Below, in pieces: positions 34,018-42,576 of a stretch of DNA of 64,000 nt. This stretch comes from Streptomyces sp. NBC_01197 (GTDB taxonomy: Bacteria; Actinomycetota; Actinomycetes; Streptomycetales; Streptomycetaceae). The notes below the pieces were generated by a model that was given only the letters and a program-made list of their open reading frames with translations, was not told the origin of the DNA and searched no databases. The position numbers and the translations under genes were made by a program. The first letter of the stretch is position 1. Every line of letters starts with the position of its first letter. The stretch lies in assembly GCF_036010505.1 (NCBI RefSeq), contig NZ_CP108569.1, forward strand, positions 4,258,001 through 4,322,000. Reading direction: 5' to 3'.

Positions 34018-34586
34018 TCAGTCGCGGGGGAAGTCGCCGGTCTCCAGGGTGAGGCCGACGACGGTGCCGGTGAGGTCGATGGGGTAGCCGAAGTCCAGGG
34101 TCACGGTGCCGTGGTACTCGTCGTCCTTGGGGTACGTGAAGACATGGCAGGCGCCGGTGTACGGATCGGCGATCAAATAGACGGGGACTTCGGCAGCGGC
34201 GTACGCGGCCTTCTTGGGACGTAGTCGTTGGCAGCCGTGCCCTCCGAGATCACCTCGGCGATCAGCTCGACGTCCTGGTACCGCCAGCGGCCCCGGGCGT
34301 CCTTCGCCGCGCCGGACCGCAGCTTGGCCACGTCGGGGGCGAAGCCGTTCAGATGGCCGGGGAAGTCGATCCGGACGTCGGAAGTGACCTTGACCTCCAT
34401 TCCGAACGCGTCCTCCAGCGCCCGCACGATCCTGCGGATGATCTGCCAGTGCGCGTCCCGCTGCGGCGACATGTGAATGGTTCCCCCGACAATCTCGACG
34501 TGGTAGCCCTCGGGGACGGGCTCCACCTGCTCGAAGAGCAGGTCCAGGCTGTCGGCCATCTCGATCCTGTCGTCGACGACGGTCAT
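34018..34586 (-). pseudogene. Uma2/DUF820 family gene with a single-base frameshift
   Basis: The minus strand reads a Uma2 protein from the ATG at 34586 (MTVVDDRIEMADSLDLLFEQ) through VGGTIHMSPQRDAHWQIIRR and FAPDVAKLRSG to AEVISEGTAANDY near 34220. Here the frame breaks: the true continuation (KKAAYAAAEVPVYLIADP and later HVFTYPKDDEYHG) lies one frame away. One missing base in GACTACG-TCCCAAG would restore it. The conserved PD-(D/E)XK-like residues (DVAKLR, ELIAEVISE) are present. It is either a real pseudogene or a sequencing error. The intact relative is at 52812. Confidence 0.78.
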
Positions 34587-34737
34587 CGTGGCGCTCCCCC
34601 CCCACTGCCGCAGGGTGCGGGCAGTCGCGCGGTACAACGATACGCACGGTGACGGGGGTACGCCGGGAACGGCCGGACGGCCAGACGCCCAGACGGCCGG
34701 GCCCGTTCCGCCGCCCCCACCCGGGACACTGGTCCGC

Positions 34738-35283
34738 ATGAGGCTCTTCGCGGCACTGCTGCCCCCGCAGGAGGCGGTCCGTCAGCTCGGGGCGCTGGTC
34801 GACCGGGCGCGGGCGCTGCCCGGCGCCGGACGGCTGCGCTGGACCGAACCGCCCGGCTGGCACTTCACGCTCGCCTTCCTGGGTGAGGTGGACGACGATC
34901 TCGTTCCCGCCCTGGAAGCACGGCTCGCGCTGACCGCCCGGGACCACGCGCCCTTCGCGCTGCGCGTCGCCGGTGGCGGCCGGTTCGGGGACCGGGCGCT
35001 GTGGGCGGGCGCCGCCGGGGGTGTGGACGCGGTGGGGCGGCTGGCCGCCGGGGTGGAGGCGGCGGTGCGGGAGGCCGGTGTACCCATGGAGCGCGAGCAT
35101 CCGTACGTACCCCATCTCACCCTCGCCCGCGGCGACGGCCTGACCGGCCTCGAACCGTACGCGGAGACCCTGGCCGGCTTCGCGAGCAGCCCGTGGACCG
35201 TGCGGGAGCTGGCGCTCGTACGAAGCGGGCGCGAGCCCCGGTACGAGGTGGTCGCCGCCTGGCCGCTGGGACCCGGCAAGTAA
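34738..35283 (+). CDS. thpR: RNA 2',3'-cyclic phosphodiesterase (2H family)
   Basis: A 181-aa 2H phosphoesterase. The two HxT motifs are His42-Thr44 (GWHFTLAFLGE) and His126-Thr128 (YVPHLTLARG), the pair that hydrolyses 2',3'-cyclic phosphate ends or ligates 2'-5' junctions. The start at 34738 gives MRLFAALLPPQEAV, the typical opening. The frame before that is not protein-like. It is followed immediately by a small membrane ORF at 35293. Confidence 0.92.
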   Translation: MRLFAALLPPQEAVRQLGALVDRARALPGAGRLRWTEPPGWHFTLAFLGEVDDDLVPALEARLALTARDHAPFALRVAGGGRFGDRALWAGAAGGVDAVGRLAAGVEAAVREAGVPMEREHPYVPHLTLARGDGLTGLEPYAETLAGFASSPWTVRELALVRSGREPRYEVVAAWPLGPGK

Positions 35284-35292
35284 CCTCGGAGT

Positions 35293-35382
35293 GTGGACCC
35301 GAAAACCAGGAACCGGATCATGGCCGGTGCGCTTGTGCTGCTGTTCGTCGTCGTCGCCGTGGCGGCCGCCGTCGGACGGTGA
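35293..35382 (+). CDS. 29-aa membrane microprotein
   Basis: A GTG start gives 29 residues: a basic head (DPKTRNRIMAG) and one hydrophobic helix (ALVLLFVVVAVAAAVG) ending in Arg. It begins 10 bp after the thpR stop. Similar one-helix peptides with this head are, as I recall, conserved in Streptomyces. It is below the usual length cut-off, so it is easily missed. Function unknown. Confidence 0.6.
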   Translation: MDPKTRNRIMAGALVLLFVVVAVAAAVGR

Positions 35383-35431
35383 CGGCGGCCGCCTCCGGCT
35401 GACGTGCACCACGCCCGGCCGAAGGTGGCGC

Positions 35432-36427
35432 CTACCAGGCGAACGCCTCCGGTGACGGGCCAGGACCCGGGAAGATCTCATCGAGCCCGGACACCACGGC
35501 ATCCGGCAGCTCCAGTTCGACCGCGCGCAGCGCCGAATCCAGCTGTTCCGCCGTGCGCGGGCCGACGATCGGACCCGTCACGCCCGGCCGGGTCAGCAGC
35601 CAGGCCAGCCCCGCCTCGCCGGGCTCCAGACCGTGCTTGTCGAGCAGGTCCTCGTACGCCTGGATCTTCGCCCGTACGGCCTGGTCGGCCAGCGCGTCCG
35701 CCGAGCGGCCCGACGAGCTGCGCCCGCCGCCGCCGTCCCGCTCCTTGCGGAGCACCCCGCCCAGCAGCCCGCCGTGCAGCGGCGACCACGGGATGACACC
35801 CAGGCCGTACTCCTGCGCGGCCGGGATGACCTCCATCTCCGCGCGGCGCTCCATCAGGTTGTAGATGCACTGCTCGCTGACGAGGCCGACCGAGCCGCGG
35901 CGGGCGGCCAGTTCGTTCGCCTGCGCGATCTTGTAGCCGGGGAAGTTCGACGAGCCCGCGTAGAGGATCTTGCCCTGCTGGATCAGGACGTCGATCGCCT
36001 GCCAGATCTCCTCGAACGGGGTGTTCCGGTCGACGTGGTGGAACTGGTACAGGTCGATGTGATCCGTCTGGAGCCGCTTGAGCGAAGCCTCGACGGAACG
36101 GCGGATGTTGACCGCCGAGAGCTTGTCGTGATTGGGCCAGGCCTCGCCGTCGGCGCCCATGTTGGCGTACATCTTGGTGGCGAGCACGACCTTGTCGCGC
36201 CGCTCGCCGCCCTGGGCGAACCAGGTCCCGAGGATCTCCTCGGTGCGGCCCTTGTTCTCGCCCCAGCCGTAGACATTGGCGGTGTCGAAGAAGTTGACGC
36301 CCGCGGCGAGCGCGGAATCCATGATCGTGTGGCTGTCGGCCTCGGTGGTCTGCGGCCCGAAGTTCATCGTGCCGAGGACCAGTCGGCTGACCTTGAGTCC
36401 GGTGCGTCCAAGCTGCGTGTACTTCAT
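35432..36427 (-). CDS. aldo/keto reductase (YajO-like class)
   Basis: A 331-aa aldo/keto reductase. Catalytic tetrad: Asp48 (NFFDTANVY), Tyr53, Lys85 (LATKMY) and His130 (YQFHHVDRN). NADPH-binding segment: GPRTAEQLDSALRAV. The MKYTQLGRTGLKVSRL opening is typical of the family. It has an insertion around RKERDGGGGRSSSGRSADA (about 230-248) of low complexity. It stands alone between thpR and the DUF4157 gene. Confidence 0.93.
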   Translation of the reverse strand: MKYTQLGRTGLKVSRLVLGTMNFGPQTTEADSHTIMDSALAAGVNFFDTANVYGWGENKGRTEEILGTWFAQGGERRDKVVLATKMYANMGADGEAWPNHDKLSAVNIRRSVEASLKRLQTDHIDLYQFHHVDRNTPFEEIWQAIDVLIQQGKILYAGSSNFPGYKIAQANELAARRGSVGLVSEQCIYNLMERRAEMEVIPAAQEYGLGVIPWSPLHGGLLGGVLRKERDGGGGRSSSGRSADALADQAVRAKIQAYEDLLDKHGLEPGEAGLAWLLTRPGVTGPIVGPRTAEQLDSALRAVELELPDAVVSGLDEIFPGPGPSPEAFAW

Positions 36428-36599
36428 GAGCCTCAGCCAACCCCTTGGAGCGCGCTCGAATCAAGGATATGCGGGCCATCCGAGGGGAAGCCGGGCGCGC
36501 TCCTGCGCGTCCGCCTTCTTGGAACACGGGCCACTCGGGATGGTCCCGCGCCCTGGCCGCGCAGCGATCCGCGGGCGCGTTGGCCGGCAGCTTGCGGCG

Positions 36600-37307
36600 T
36601 TACACCGTGTGCTCGTGCTCCGCTTCGTCGTCCACCGCCCGCTGGGCCGTGTGCTCGGTCGCCGGCGCGGCGGCGTCGGACATGACGCGCCGGGCGTTCT
36701 CCTCCGCGGCGACCTCGTAACGGTCGGACGGGTCGGAGACCTTCAGCCCGTTGCCGTTGTCCGTACCCGCGACCGGACCCTGCCGCTGCTGGACGACATG
36801 CGTGAGTTCGTGGGCGAGCGTATGACTGTCGCTGCCGCCCTCACCGATGACGATGTGGCTGCCGGACGTATAGGCGCGGGCCCCGATCTCCTGCGCCGAC
36901 TTCTTCGCGGCCGCGTTGTCATGAATCCGTACGTCGCTGAAGTCGACGCCACCGAACCGCGCCTCCATGTCCTGCAGTTGCGCGCCGGGAAGTGGCTGGC
37001 CGGGCATGCCCAGTACGTCGTGTGCTGCCATCCGGCGCTGCACCGGAGCCTCTTCCTCCGTCAGTGCCTCACCATGACCGCAGGACGCCCCGTGAGCGTG
37101 CCGCTGCACCTCCAGCATGTGGGCGACCGCGGCATTGCCCACGGAACGCTGGAGCGCCATGACGGCCTCGGGCGACTGCCCGCCCGGCAGCTGCCCGGCG
37201 AAGGCGGCCGCCGCCCCGGGGCCCTCGCGACGCGGCAACACGGCGGGCCTGCGCTGCTCGCTCCCCTGCCGCTGCGCAGCGTTCAGATCCTGCTTCCGCT
37301 CGTGCAC
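36600..37307 (-). CDS. DUF4157 (eCIS-core) zinc-metallopeptidase-like protein
   Basis: A 235-aa protein. Residues 95-180 are the DUF4157/eCIS-core domain with FGGVDFSDVRIHDNAA, ARAYTSGSHIVIG and the HExxH site TLAHELTHVVQQ (His166-His170). The N-terminal region carries a LQR motif (ALQRSVGNAAV, 51-61). Published surveys link DUF4157 proteins to extracellular contractile injection systems, where they occur as cargo or toxin heads. No phage-tail genes are visible in this window. The GTG at 37307, behind AAGGAG, is the start; the earlier ATG at 37343 adds only 12 residues. Confidence 0.85.
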   Translation of the reverse strand: MHERKQDLNAAQRQGSEQRRPAVLPRREGPGAAAAFAGQLPGGQSPEAVMALQRSVGNAAVAHMLEVQRHAHGASCGHGEALTEEEAPVQRRMAAHDVLGMPGQPLPGAQLQDMEARFGGVDFSDVRIHDNAAAKKSAQEIGARAYTSGSHIVIGEGGSDSHTLAHELTHVVQQRQGPVAGTDNGNGLKVSDPSDRYEVAAEENARRVMSDAAAPATEHTAQRAVDDEAEHEHTV

Positions 37308-37452
37308 CCACCCACTCCTTCGGAACTTCGCACCACATGTCAACTACCTGTCTAGGCGACACCGGTGGCGCGGGACAAGAGGTGGAAGGGCATACGGCGC
37401 GTTCTTGCGGGTACGTCACGTGGCCCCGCCGGGCAATCCGCGCCCGGTCGCC

Positions 37453-37734
37453 TCAGTGCGCGGGCTGCGGGGGTGCGGTCCGCAGCACTTCTCTCGCGTG
37501 GTCGTTCCACTCGCGGAGGGTGTCGGACATGGGTATGGAGCCCGGCATGAGCAGGGAGTTGCGTCGGTAGAGGACCGTCTTCCCCTCCGGCTCGCGGTAC
37601 CGGTTCTGCCAGCGCACCAGTTCGTCCCGGCCGTCGGCTGTCTGCGCCGGGTCGGTGTTCAGGAGCCGCTCGACCTGCCCCGCGAGTCGGAGGAACTCGT
37701 GGTAGAGGGTGCTTCGCTCTGCGGCCTTCCCCAT
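37453..37734 (-). CDS. 93-aa hypothetical protein in the DUF4157 cluster
   Basis: A 93-aa hydrophilic protein (MGKAAERSTLYHEFLRLAGQ start, a central RWQNRYREPEGKT segment, end EWNDHAREVLRTAPPQPAH). GAGGAAG precedes its ATG. It resembles no family I can name. It lies between the DUF4157 gene (same strand, 145 bp downstream) and the divergent glycosyltransferase pseudogene. A chaperone or immunity role would be an inference only. Confidence 0.6.
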   Translation of the reverse strand: MGKAAERSTLYHEFLRLAGQVERLLNTDPAQTADGRDELVRWQNRYREPEGKTVLYRRNSLLMPGSIPMSDTLREWNDHAREVLRTAPPQPAH

Positions 37735-38026
37735 GTCTTCCTCACAGTTGAGTCAGCGAACTCGCATTCTGTTCACAATATCCGCACATGGGTTCGGCGC
37801 TCCAGGCGGGCCGCCCATCGCCGTCGGAACGGCCCGCCTTCAACGCACCCGGCGCTCCACTCGCAGACGCCACCGGGGGCCCGAACCGGAGGCCCGAGGG
37901 TGGGCGGGCAGCGAACTCTGCCCTCATGGTTGTCCTCCCCGGCCTGGAAGTCGCGGCGTCGGAGCGGCCACACCGGGTGTCCCCACACCTCACGCCCGGG
38001 GCGTGTCGGACACGAGGAGACCATCG

Positions 38027-39329
38027 ATGCAGGAGCACATCGCAGACCAGGCCAGGGCTGCGGGCGAAAAGCGGGTGCAGCCCGGTACGGCGCCGGTCGG
38101 CCTCGCCGGCCGCCGCGCTCACAGCGGAGCTCCCGGCGCCCGGACTCCCGCTCGGTCCGGCCGGCGTCACGGCGCTGCAACGCACCGCGGGCAACGCGGC
38201 GGTCTCCCGGCCGATGGGCAAGCACGCCCAGGGCCACGCCCACGCCCCCGGCTCCGGCCACGCCGCCCCGGCTGTCCAGCGTGCTCCTCTGGGCATCTCC
38301 CACGCAGGGCCCCCGGAGGCGCCCCGGCACCGCTGGACTCCGAGGAAACGGACCGCGTACGGGACTACGTCTTCACCTCGCTCGGCAAAGGCAACCATGC
38401 AGCCGTGGACGTGCTCCTGGACCGCTTGAAGGCCCTGACCCCGCAACCGGCCTACCTGGACGACCTCCAGAAGCAGGTCGAGGCGCTCCGTCCCGGCGAC
38501 GGCCCCGAGTTCCCGTCCCAGGTCCATTTCATCTGGATCGGCGGAGCCATCCCCCCCGGCCGCGCTCAACATCCTCGCGTGGGCCGCCCGGGCCACCAAC
38601 ACGGGCCGGACCATCAACCTGCGGACGGACCACAACTCGAACCTGGGCACCATGAACCAGGCGAGGATCCGGACCACGAGGGGCCCGCAGCGGAGGTTCA
38701 TCGAGGACGCCGTCGACCCCCGCCTCGCCGACGCCTACAACAAGGCGACCACCGGTAAGCAGAAGGCGTATCCGTTCGCTTCCGACATCGCCAGGTACAG
38801 CATCCTCAAGAAGCACGGCGGGGTGTACGCCGATGTGGTCCTGGGCTCCGGGACGGCCAACCTCAAGGGGAACACGCCCAAGCTCGCGGAGAAGGACGTC
38901 CCCGTGCTCGGCCCGCTCATCCGCGACAAGCAGAGCCTGAACGCGACGCTGGACCAGGCGGGTGCCGAGCGGGCGACCGGTAAGCCGACCGCTGCTCAGG
39001 TCCGCGCCTCGGTGACTCATCTGCTGGAAACCGGAGGCTACGGAAACCACTTCATCGGCGCACAGAAGAATTCCGCCGTCATGGAGAAGATGATTGCGAA
39101 GATCGCCGCGAAGATCGAGGGGATGGGCGCCGACGAACTGCACATGGCCGGCCCGGTGGCGTCCGGGCCGTTCCCGCTCCTCCAGGTAGTGGAAGAGCAC
39201 TTGCGGGACGAGTTCGGCATCGAGGGCGGTCTCAACAGGGGCGAGTACGGCAAGTTCCAGGGCCAGGGAGCCCACTTCCACGACAACATGGAGTGGCTGA
39301 CCGCGGAGAGCGAGAACCAGAACTACTGA
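38027..39329 (+). pseudogene. Glycosyltransferase-type toxin gene broken by three frameshifts
   Basis: The pieces in order are: MQEHIADQARAAGEKR start (RBS GAGGAG), a shift near 38105-38115 into a frame reading ALTAELPAPG, then GVTALQRTAGNAAVSR, a shift near 38310 into PLDSEETDRVRDYVF and QVHFIWIGGAIPP, and a shift in a C run near 38553 into AALNILAWAARATN, PFASDIARYSILKKHGGVYA, then HFIGAQKNSAV to the stop at 39329. The catalytic section is that of sugar-nucleotide glycosyltransferases (TcdA/TcdB, Gly_transf_sug type), but the DxD motif reads YADVVLG, so its second Asp is missing. Net frameshifts are +1, -1, +1. Confidence 0.7.
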
Positions 39330-39332
39330 CGG

Positions 39333-39354
39333 GCCGGCCGGCAGCCCGGCCGGC
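39333..39354. terminator. GC-rich hairpin
   Basis: A 9-bp stem (GCCGGCCGG/CCGGCCGGC) around CAGC follows the glycosyltransferase reading-frame stop at 39329. Confidence 0.55.
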
Positions 39355-39463
39355 GTCGTCGGAATCACCTCCCCTCCCGACGTCCCCTCAGGTGCCGGGG
39401 TCGTGAGGTCGGGGTGTTCGGTCGCGCGCGTGGCGACGGACAGCCCTCTGCCATCGTGGCGCC

Positions 39464-39994
39464 ATGGGTGAACTGGTCGAGCGGGTCGGCGAACAGGACC
39501 GGGTACTGGCCGTCGTCGACCGGGCGGAGGCGATTCGGGAGGGGTGGCTGCACCGCGTCGCGACGATCGTGCGCCGGGACAGCGACGGCCGGATCCTCGT
39601 ACACCGCCGTCCCGGCCACGCCTCGCGCTTCCCCGGGCAGCTCAACTGGATGCTCGGTGGTGCCGTCGGTGTGGGTGAGTCCTACGAAGCAGCCGCAGCC
39701 CGCGAGTTGGCGGAGGAGCTGGGGGTCCGGGCCGCCCCGCGCCTCATGCTCAAGTTCCTGTGCTCCGGCGTGATCAGCCCGTACTGGCTCGGTCTGCACG
39801 AGGCTGTCGTCACGACCCCGGCCCGGCCCGACGCGCGTGAAGTCGCCGGGCACCACTGGGTGACCGAGCCCGAACTAGCGAACCTGGTACGCCGCGAGGA
39901 CTTCGTCCCGGATGCCCGCGAGGCGTACGACCGCCACCGTGCCGCGGGCGCCACTCCGCCGCTTCACGACGGTGTTTGGGGGTGGAGTGTCTGA
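39464..39994 (+). CDS. NUDIX hydrolase
   Basis: A 176-aa NUDIX protein. The box GX5EX7REXXEEXGX is complete: Gly66, Glu72, Arg80-Glu81, Glu84-Glu85 and Gly87 in LGGAVGVGESYEAAA and RELAEELGV. The N-terminal part (WLHRVATIVRRDSDGRILVH) is typical of the isopentenyl-isomerase-like/8-oxo-dGTPase subgroup. The 3' end overlaps the convergent lipoprotein gene by 31 bp. The substrate is not evident. Confidence 0.93.
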   Translation: MGELVERVGEQDRVLAVVDRAEAIREGWLHRVATIVRRDSDGRILVHRRPGHASRFPGQLNWMLGGAVGVGESYEAAAARELAEELGVRAAPRLMLKFLCSGVISPYWLGLHEAVVTTPARPDAREVAGHHWVTEPELANLVRREDFVPDAREAYDRHRAAGATPPLHDGVWGWSV

Positions 39995-40623
39995 GTGCCG
40001 CTGTTGTCGTCGAAGTCGCTCATGTACCACTTCTCGTTGATCTTGACGGCCTTCATCTTGGGCTTGAAGGACTTCGGGTCAACGCCGTGCGAGCGGGACA
40101 GCATGATCGCCCGCAGGGGCTTTCCATCAACGATGATCTTGGAAGCCGGGACGACCGCCTTGTCGCCCTTGGGGGTGGGTCCGTTGACCTTCACTGTCGG
40201 CTTGCCGGTGGCGTTCTGCGGCGTGAACGCCTTGCTCATGGAAGGCAGGCCGACGGCCATCTGCTGCGTCGTCGACGCGTTGCATGTCTGGGGGGTCGTG
40301 GCCTTCGCCGGAGACGAGCCGTTGCCCGGCTCGGCGGAGAGCAGACATACCCGCTCCGCGTCTTTCTCGATGACCGCGGTGACCCAGGCGCCGACTACGG
40401 AGGACGGAGTGGAATGGTCGTCCGCCTGGGTGCTGGAGCCGCCGTCCGACGATGTACCGGAGTTACCCGACGCGCTGGTTGAGGGGGAGGGGCTGTTGTT
40501 GTCGTGCGAGGCGGAAGAGGAGTGCGAGCCGCCCTGGCACGCAGCCAGGAACGGCGCCGCCGCCAGCAGGGTGGCCGCCGCGGCCCAGCCCATGACCTTC
40601 TTGCCGGACTCTGGTTGTGCCAT
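39964..40623 (-). CDS. Lipoprotein, unknown function
   Basis: A 219-aa lipoprotein: lipobox PFLAAC with Cys29, then a long Ser/Asn/Gly-rich linker (SHSSSASHDNNSPSPSTSAS and so on to residue about 70), then a folded domain (SSVVGAWVTAVIEKDAERVC, KMKAVKINEKWYMSDFDD) that resembles the NTF2-like/TPR-less lipoprotein domains of actinomycetes. Two Cys (RVC, QTC) may pair. The ATG start is near 40623. Confidence 0.8.
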   Translation of the reverse strand: MAQPESGKKVMGWAAAATLLAAAPFLAACQGGSHSSSASHDNNSPSPSTSASGNSGTSSDGGSSTQADDHSTPSSVVGAWVTAVIEKDAERVCLLSAEPGNGSSPAKATTPQTCNASTTQQMAVGLPSMSKAFTPQNATGKPTVKVNGPTPKGDKAVVPASKIIVDGKPLRAIMLSRSHGVDPKSFKPKMKAVKINEKWYMSDFDDNSGTQTLHPQTPS

Positions 40624-40879
40624 GACTTTCTACTTCCTTTTCCTTACGCGTGCAATGTCCTATTCGGCCCATTGCTCCTTCGGGGGCTATCACGCGGCCG
40701 GGAGCAGAACGATTGCGCAAAACGCTAGTCGTCCGGAGTGCTCTAAAACGAGTTCGAGGTGTTCGAGGTGATCTCCTCACCTTCCCCGGCATCGCCACTC
40801 ATCGGTTACCGAAGCCTCACTTCCCCGGGCGGGCGCGCGCTGCCGGGGAAGCCGGAAAGGCCGTCCCGCTGGGAGGGGA

Positions 40880-41122
40880 TCAGTTGGCGTAGTACGGGGT
40901 CAGCTCGTACGTCTTGCCGCCCTGGTTCAACATGCAGGCGAAGCCGACGATCCTTCCCTGCTTCTGCAAAGCGTTGCCCCAGTTCGTGCAGTCCTGGAGG
41001 TTCCCGTTCCCCTTGATGTCCGCGCCCTGCCGCGGCGTCGCCTGAGCCACGCCGGCGGCGACGCCGGAGAACGCCAGGATGCTGGCGCCGACAACTGCGG
41101 CCGTCTTCAAGGTCTTGTGCAT
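40880..41122 (-). CDS. 80-aa secreted protein
   Basis: An 80-aa exported protein: signal peptide MHKTLKTAAVVGASILAFSG to cleavage near AQA (residue 28), then a 52-residue mature part with two Cys (LQDCTNWG, FACMLNQ). The RBS is AAGGGAG ahead of the ATG at 41122. The long upstream ORF to 41785 is spurious. It has no recognised family; a single disulfide would make a compact small protein. Confidence 0.75.
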   Translation of the reverse strand: MHKTLKTAAVVGASILAFSGVAAGVAQATPRQGADIKGNGNLQDCTNWGNALQKQGRIVGFACMLNQGGKTYELTPYYAN

Positions 41123-41504
41123 TGTTCGCTCCCTTTCGCCTGAGAGCACGTACGCCGCAAGGCGCACGGCCGCTGGGTGGGGTCGGATGCGGGCGACCCC
41201 ACGATTCGCCGTACGGTCCCGAGCCGCGATGTCATGGGCCGGGGAGGTACGACGCAGGTGTACGCCTCGCACCCGGTGCAGCCGCGTTGTCGCGACCGCA
41301 CAGAGCCGGTGCGCTCCGGGGGTTTCCCCGGGGCATTTGCATTTGATCACACCAGCAACTGCTGCCCCAAGGGCCGCAAAGTCCTGTGACACACCCCTGA
41401 CAATCTCCGGAAGGGCGTGTCGTCGCCCGGACCGGACGCTGTCCATGCTGTCGGCCCCGCCCCACCTCCGAGCGGGCGGCCTCCGAGGGCGCAGTCTCCG
41501 GCCG
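41123..41504. other. Intergenic region without a gene
   Basis: No convincing gene is seen in these 382 bp. They hold a perfect 9-bp inverted repeat with an 8-nt loop (arms 41177-41185 and 41194-41202, GTGGGGTCG / CGACCCCAC), probably upstream sequence of the secreted-protein gene on the minus strand. Confidence 0.6.
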
Positions 41505-41881
41505 CCGGTGAGCCGGAGCACCGGGAAGCAGCTCGCGGAAGCTGCGGCCGAGTGGCTGCGGCGGGGTGTGTCGGAGGGGGAGTTGCGCACCGCGCTGACA
41601 GCGGGGCTGCGTTCGGCCGGCATCCGCTCGGCGGTCGGCTTCCTGCGGCACCGGCTGGCGGCGGAACTTCCCGCTGAGGCCGATCCCGTAACCGCGCCGG
41701 GGGAGAGGGCCGGGGCGGCCGGGCCGGTCGTGTGCCGGGGCCCGGTGACCAGCTTGTCTGCTGGCCGGTGGCGAGTGAACCGCACTGCCGCCGTTGCCGG
41801 GCCGGGGGTGCGAGCCGGGCGGCGGAACAGGCGGTACCGGTCACGCCCTGGCGTACGCGGGCGGCGGCGGTGAACGGCTGA
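41505..41881 (+). pseudogene. Decayed C-terminal part of a Streptomyces HTH-type protein
   Basis: In one frame the segment STGKQLAEAAAEWLRRGVSE, then ALTAGLRSAG and FLRHRLAAELP is plainly a coding remnant of the C-terminal region seen in many Streptomyces helix-turn-helix proteins. A second frame then gives EPHCRRCRAGG and a stop at 41879-41881, the CxxC tail of the same family. The two frames are separated by at least one frameshift and the N-terminus is missing. Confidence 0.5.
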
Positions 41882-41900
41882 GCCCCGTTACCGTGTGGCC

Positions 41901-42449
41901 ATGCCTCCAGCCTCCGTCCTCCTCGTCATCGACATGCAGAACGCCACTGTGGCGATCGCGCACCGGGCAGCCGAGACCGTCAAGGTGATCGCCGGGCTTC
42001 GTGAACGGGCCCTGGCGGCGGGTGTCCCGGTCGTGATGATCCAGGACCAGGGCGGGGGGATGGATCCCGGCACCGATGGATGGCAGATCGCGCCCGAACT
42101 CGCCCCGGACAGCGACGGGTTGGTGGTCCACAAGGCCAGCCCGGACAGCTTCCTCGGCACGGGGCTCGACGCGGCCCTCAAAGCGGTGGGTGCTACCGAG
42201 GTGGTGGTCACCGGGTTCGCGACCGAGATGTGTGTGGACACCACGGCGCGGCAGGCACTGAGCCACGGGTATGACGTGGTGCTGGTCGCTGACGGCCACA
42301 CCACCTCCGTACGGCCCGATTCCGGGGCGTACGCCTCGCCGGACCGGTCGATCGCGCACCACAACGAGATCTTCCGGAACATCCGGTTCCCGGGTCGGCG
42401 CGTACGGGTGCTGCCTGCGGCCGAAGTGGAGTTCAGCTCGGCTCCGTAA
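41901..42449 (+). CDS. Isochorismatase-like cysteine hydrolase
   Basis: A 182-aa hydrolase of the isochorismatase superfamily. The catalytic triad is complete: Asp11 (LLVIDMQN), Lys78 (LVVHKASPDSF) and Cys111 (FATEMCVDTT). Such enzymes cleave amides or vinyl ethers (nicotinamidase, ureidoacrylate hydrolase, isochorismatase). The ATG at 41901 is used; a GTG two codons earlier is possible. The aldo/keto reductase lies 127 bp downstream in the same direction. The substrate is unknown. Confidence 0.92.
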   Translation: MPPASVLLVIDMQNATVAIAHRAAETVKVIAGLRERALAAGVPVVMIQDQGGGMDPGTDGWQIAPELAPDSDGLVVHKASPDSFLGTGLDAALKAVGATEVVVTGFATEMCVDTTARQALSHGYDVVLVADGHTTSVRPDSGAYASPDRSIAHHNEIFRNIRFPGRRVRVLPAAEVEFSSAP

Positions 42450-42576
42450 CCCGCATCCCGTAACCCGGTCGCTGGAGCGATGGGGGTGGCGGACCGCCGT
42501 GCGGGAAAACCGGCTGCGGCCGCCCGCCAAGTCGCCTACCGTCAGGGAGATTTCCGCCGAGACGTTGGGGATGATG

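Noticed and set aside
37709..38758. Long plus-strand ORF over the glycosyltransferase region as a single gene
   Set aside because: The frame reads meaningful protein only in pieces; adjacent frames carry the conserved motifs, so it is a frameshift mosaic and not one gene.
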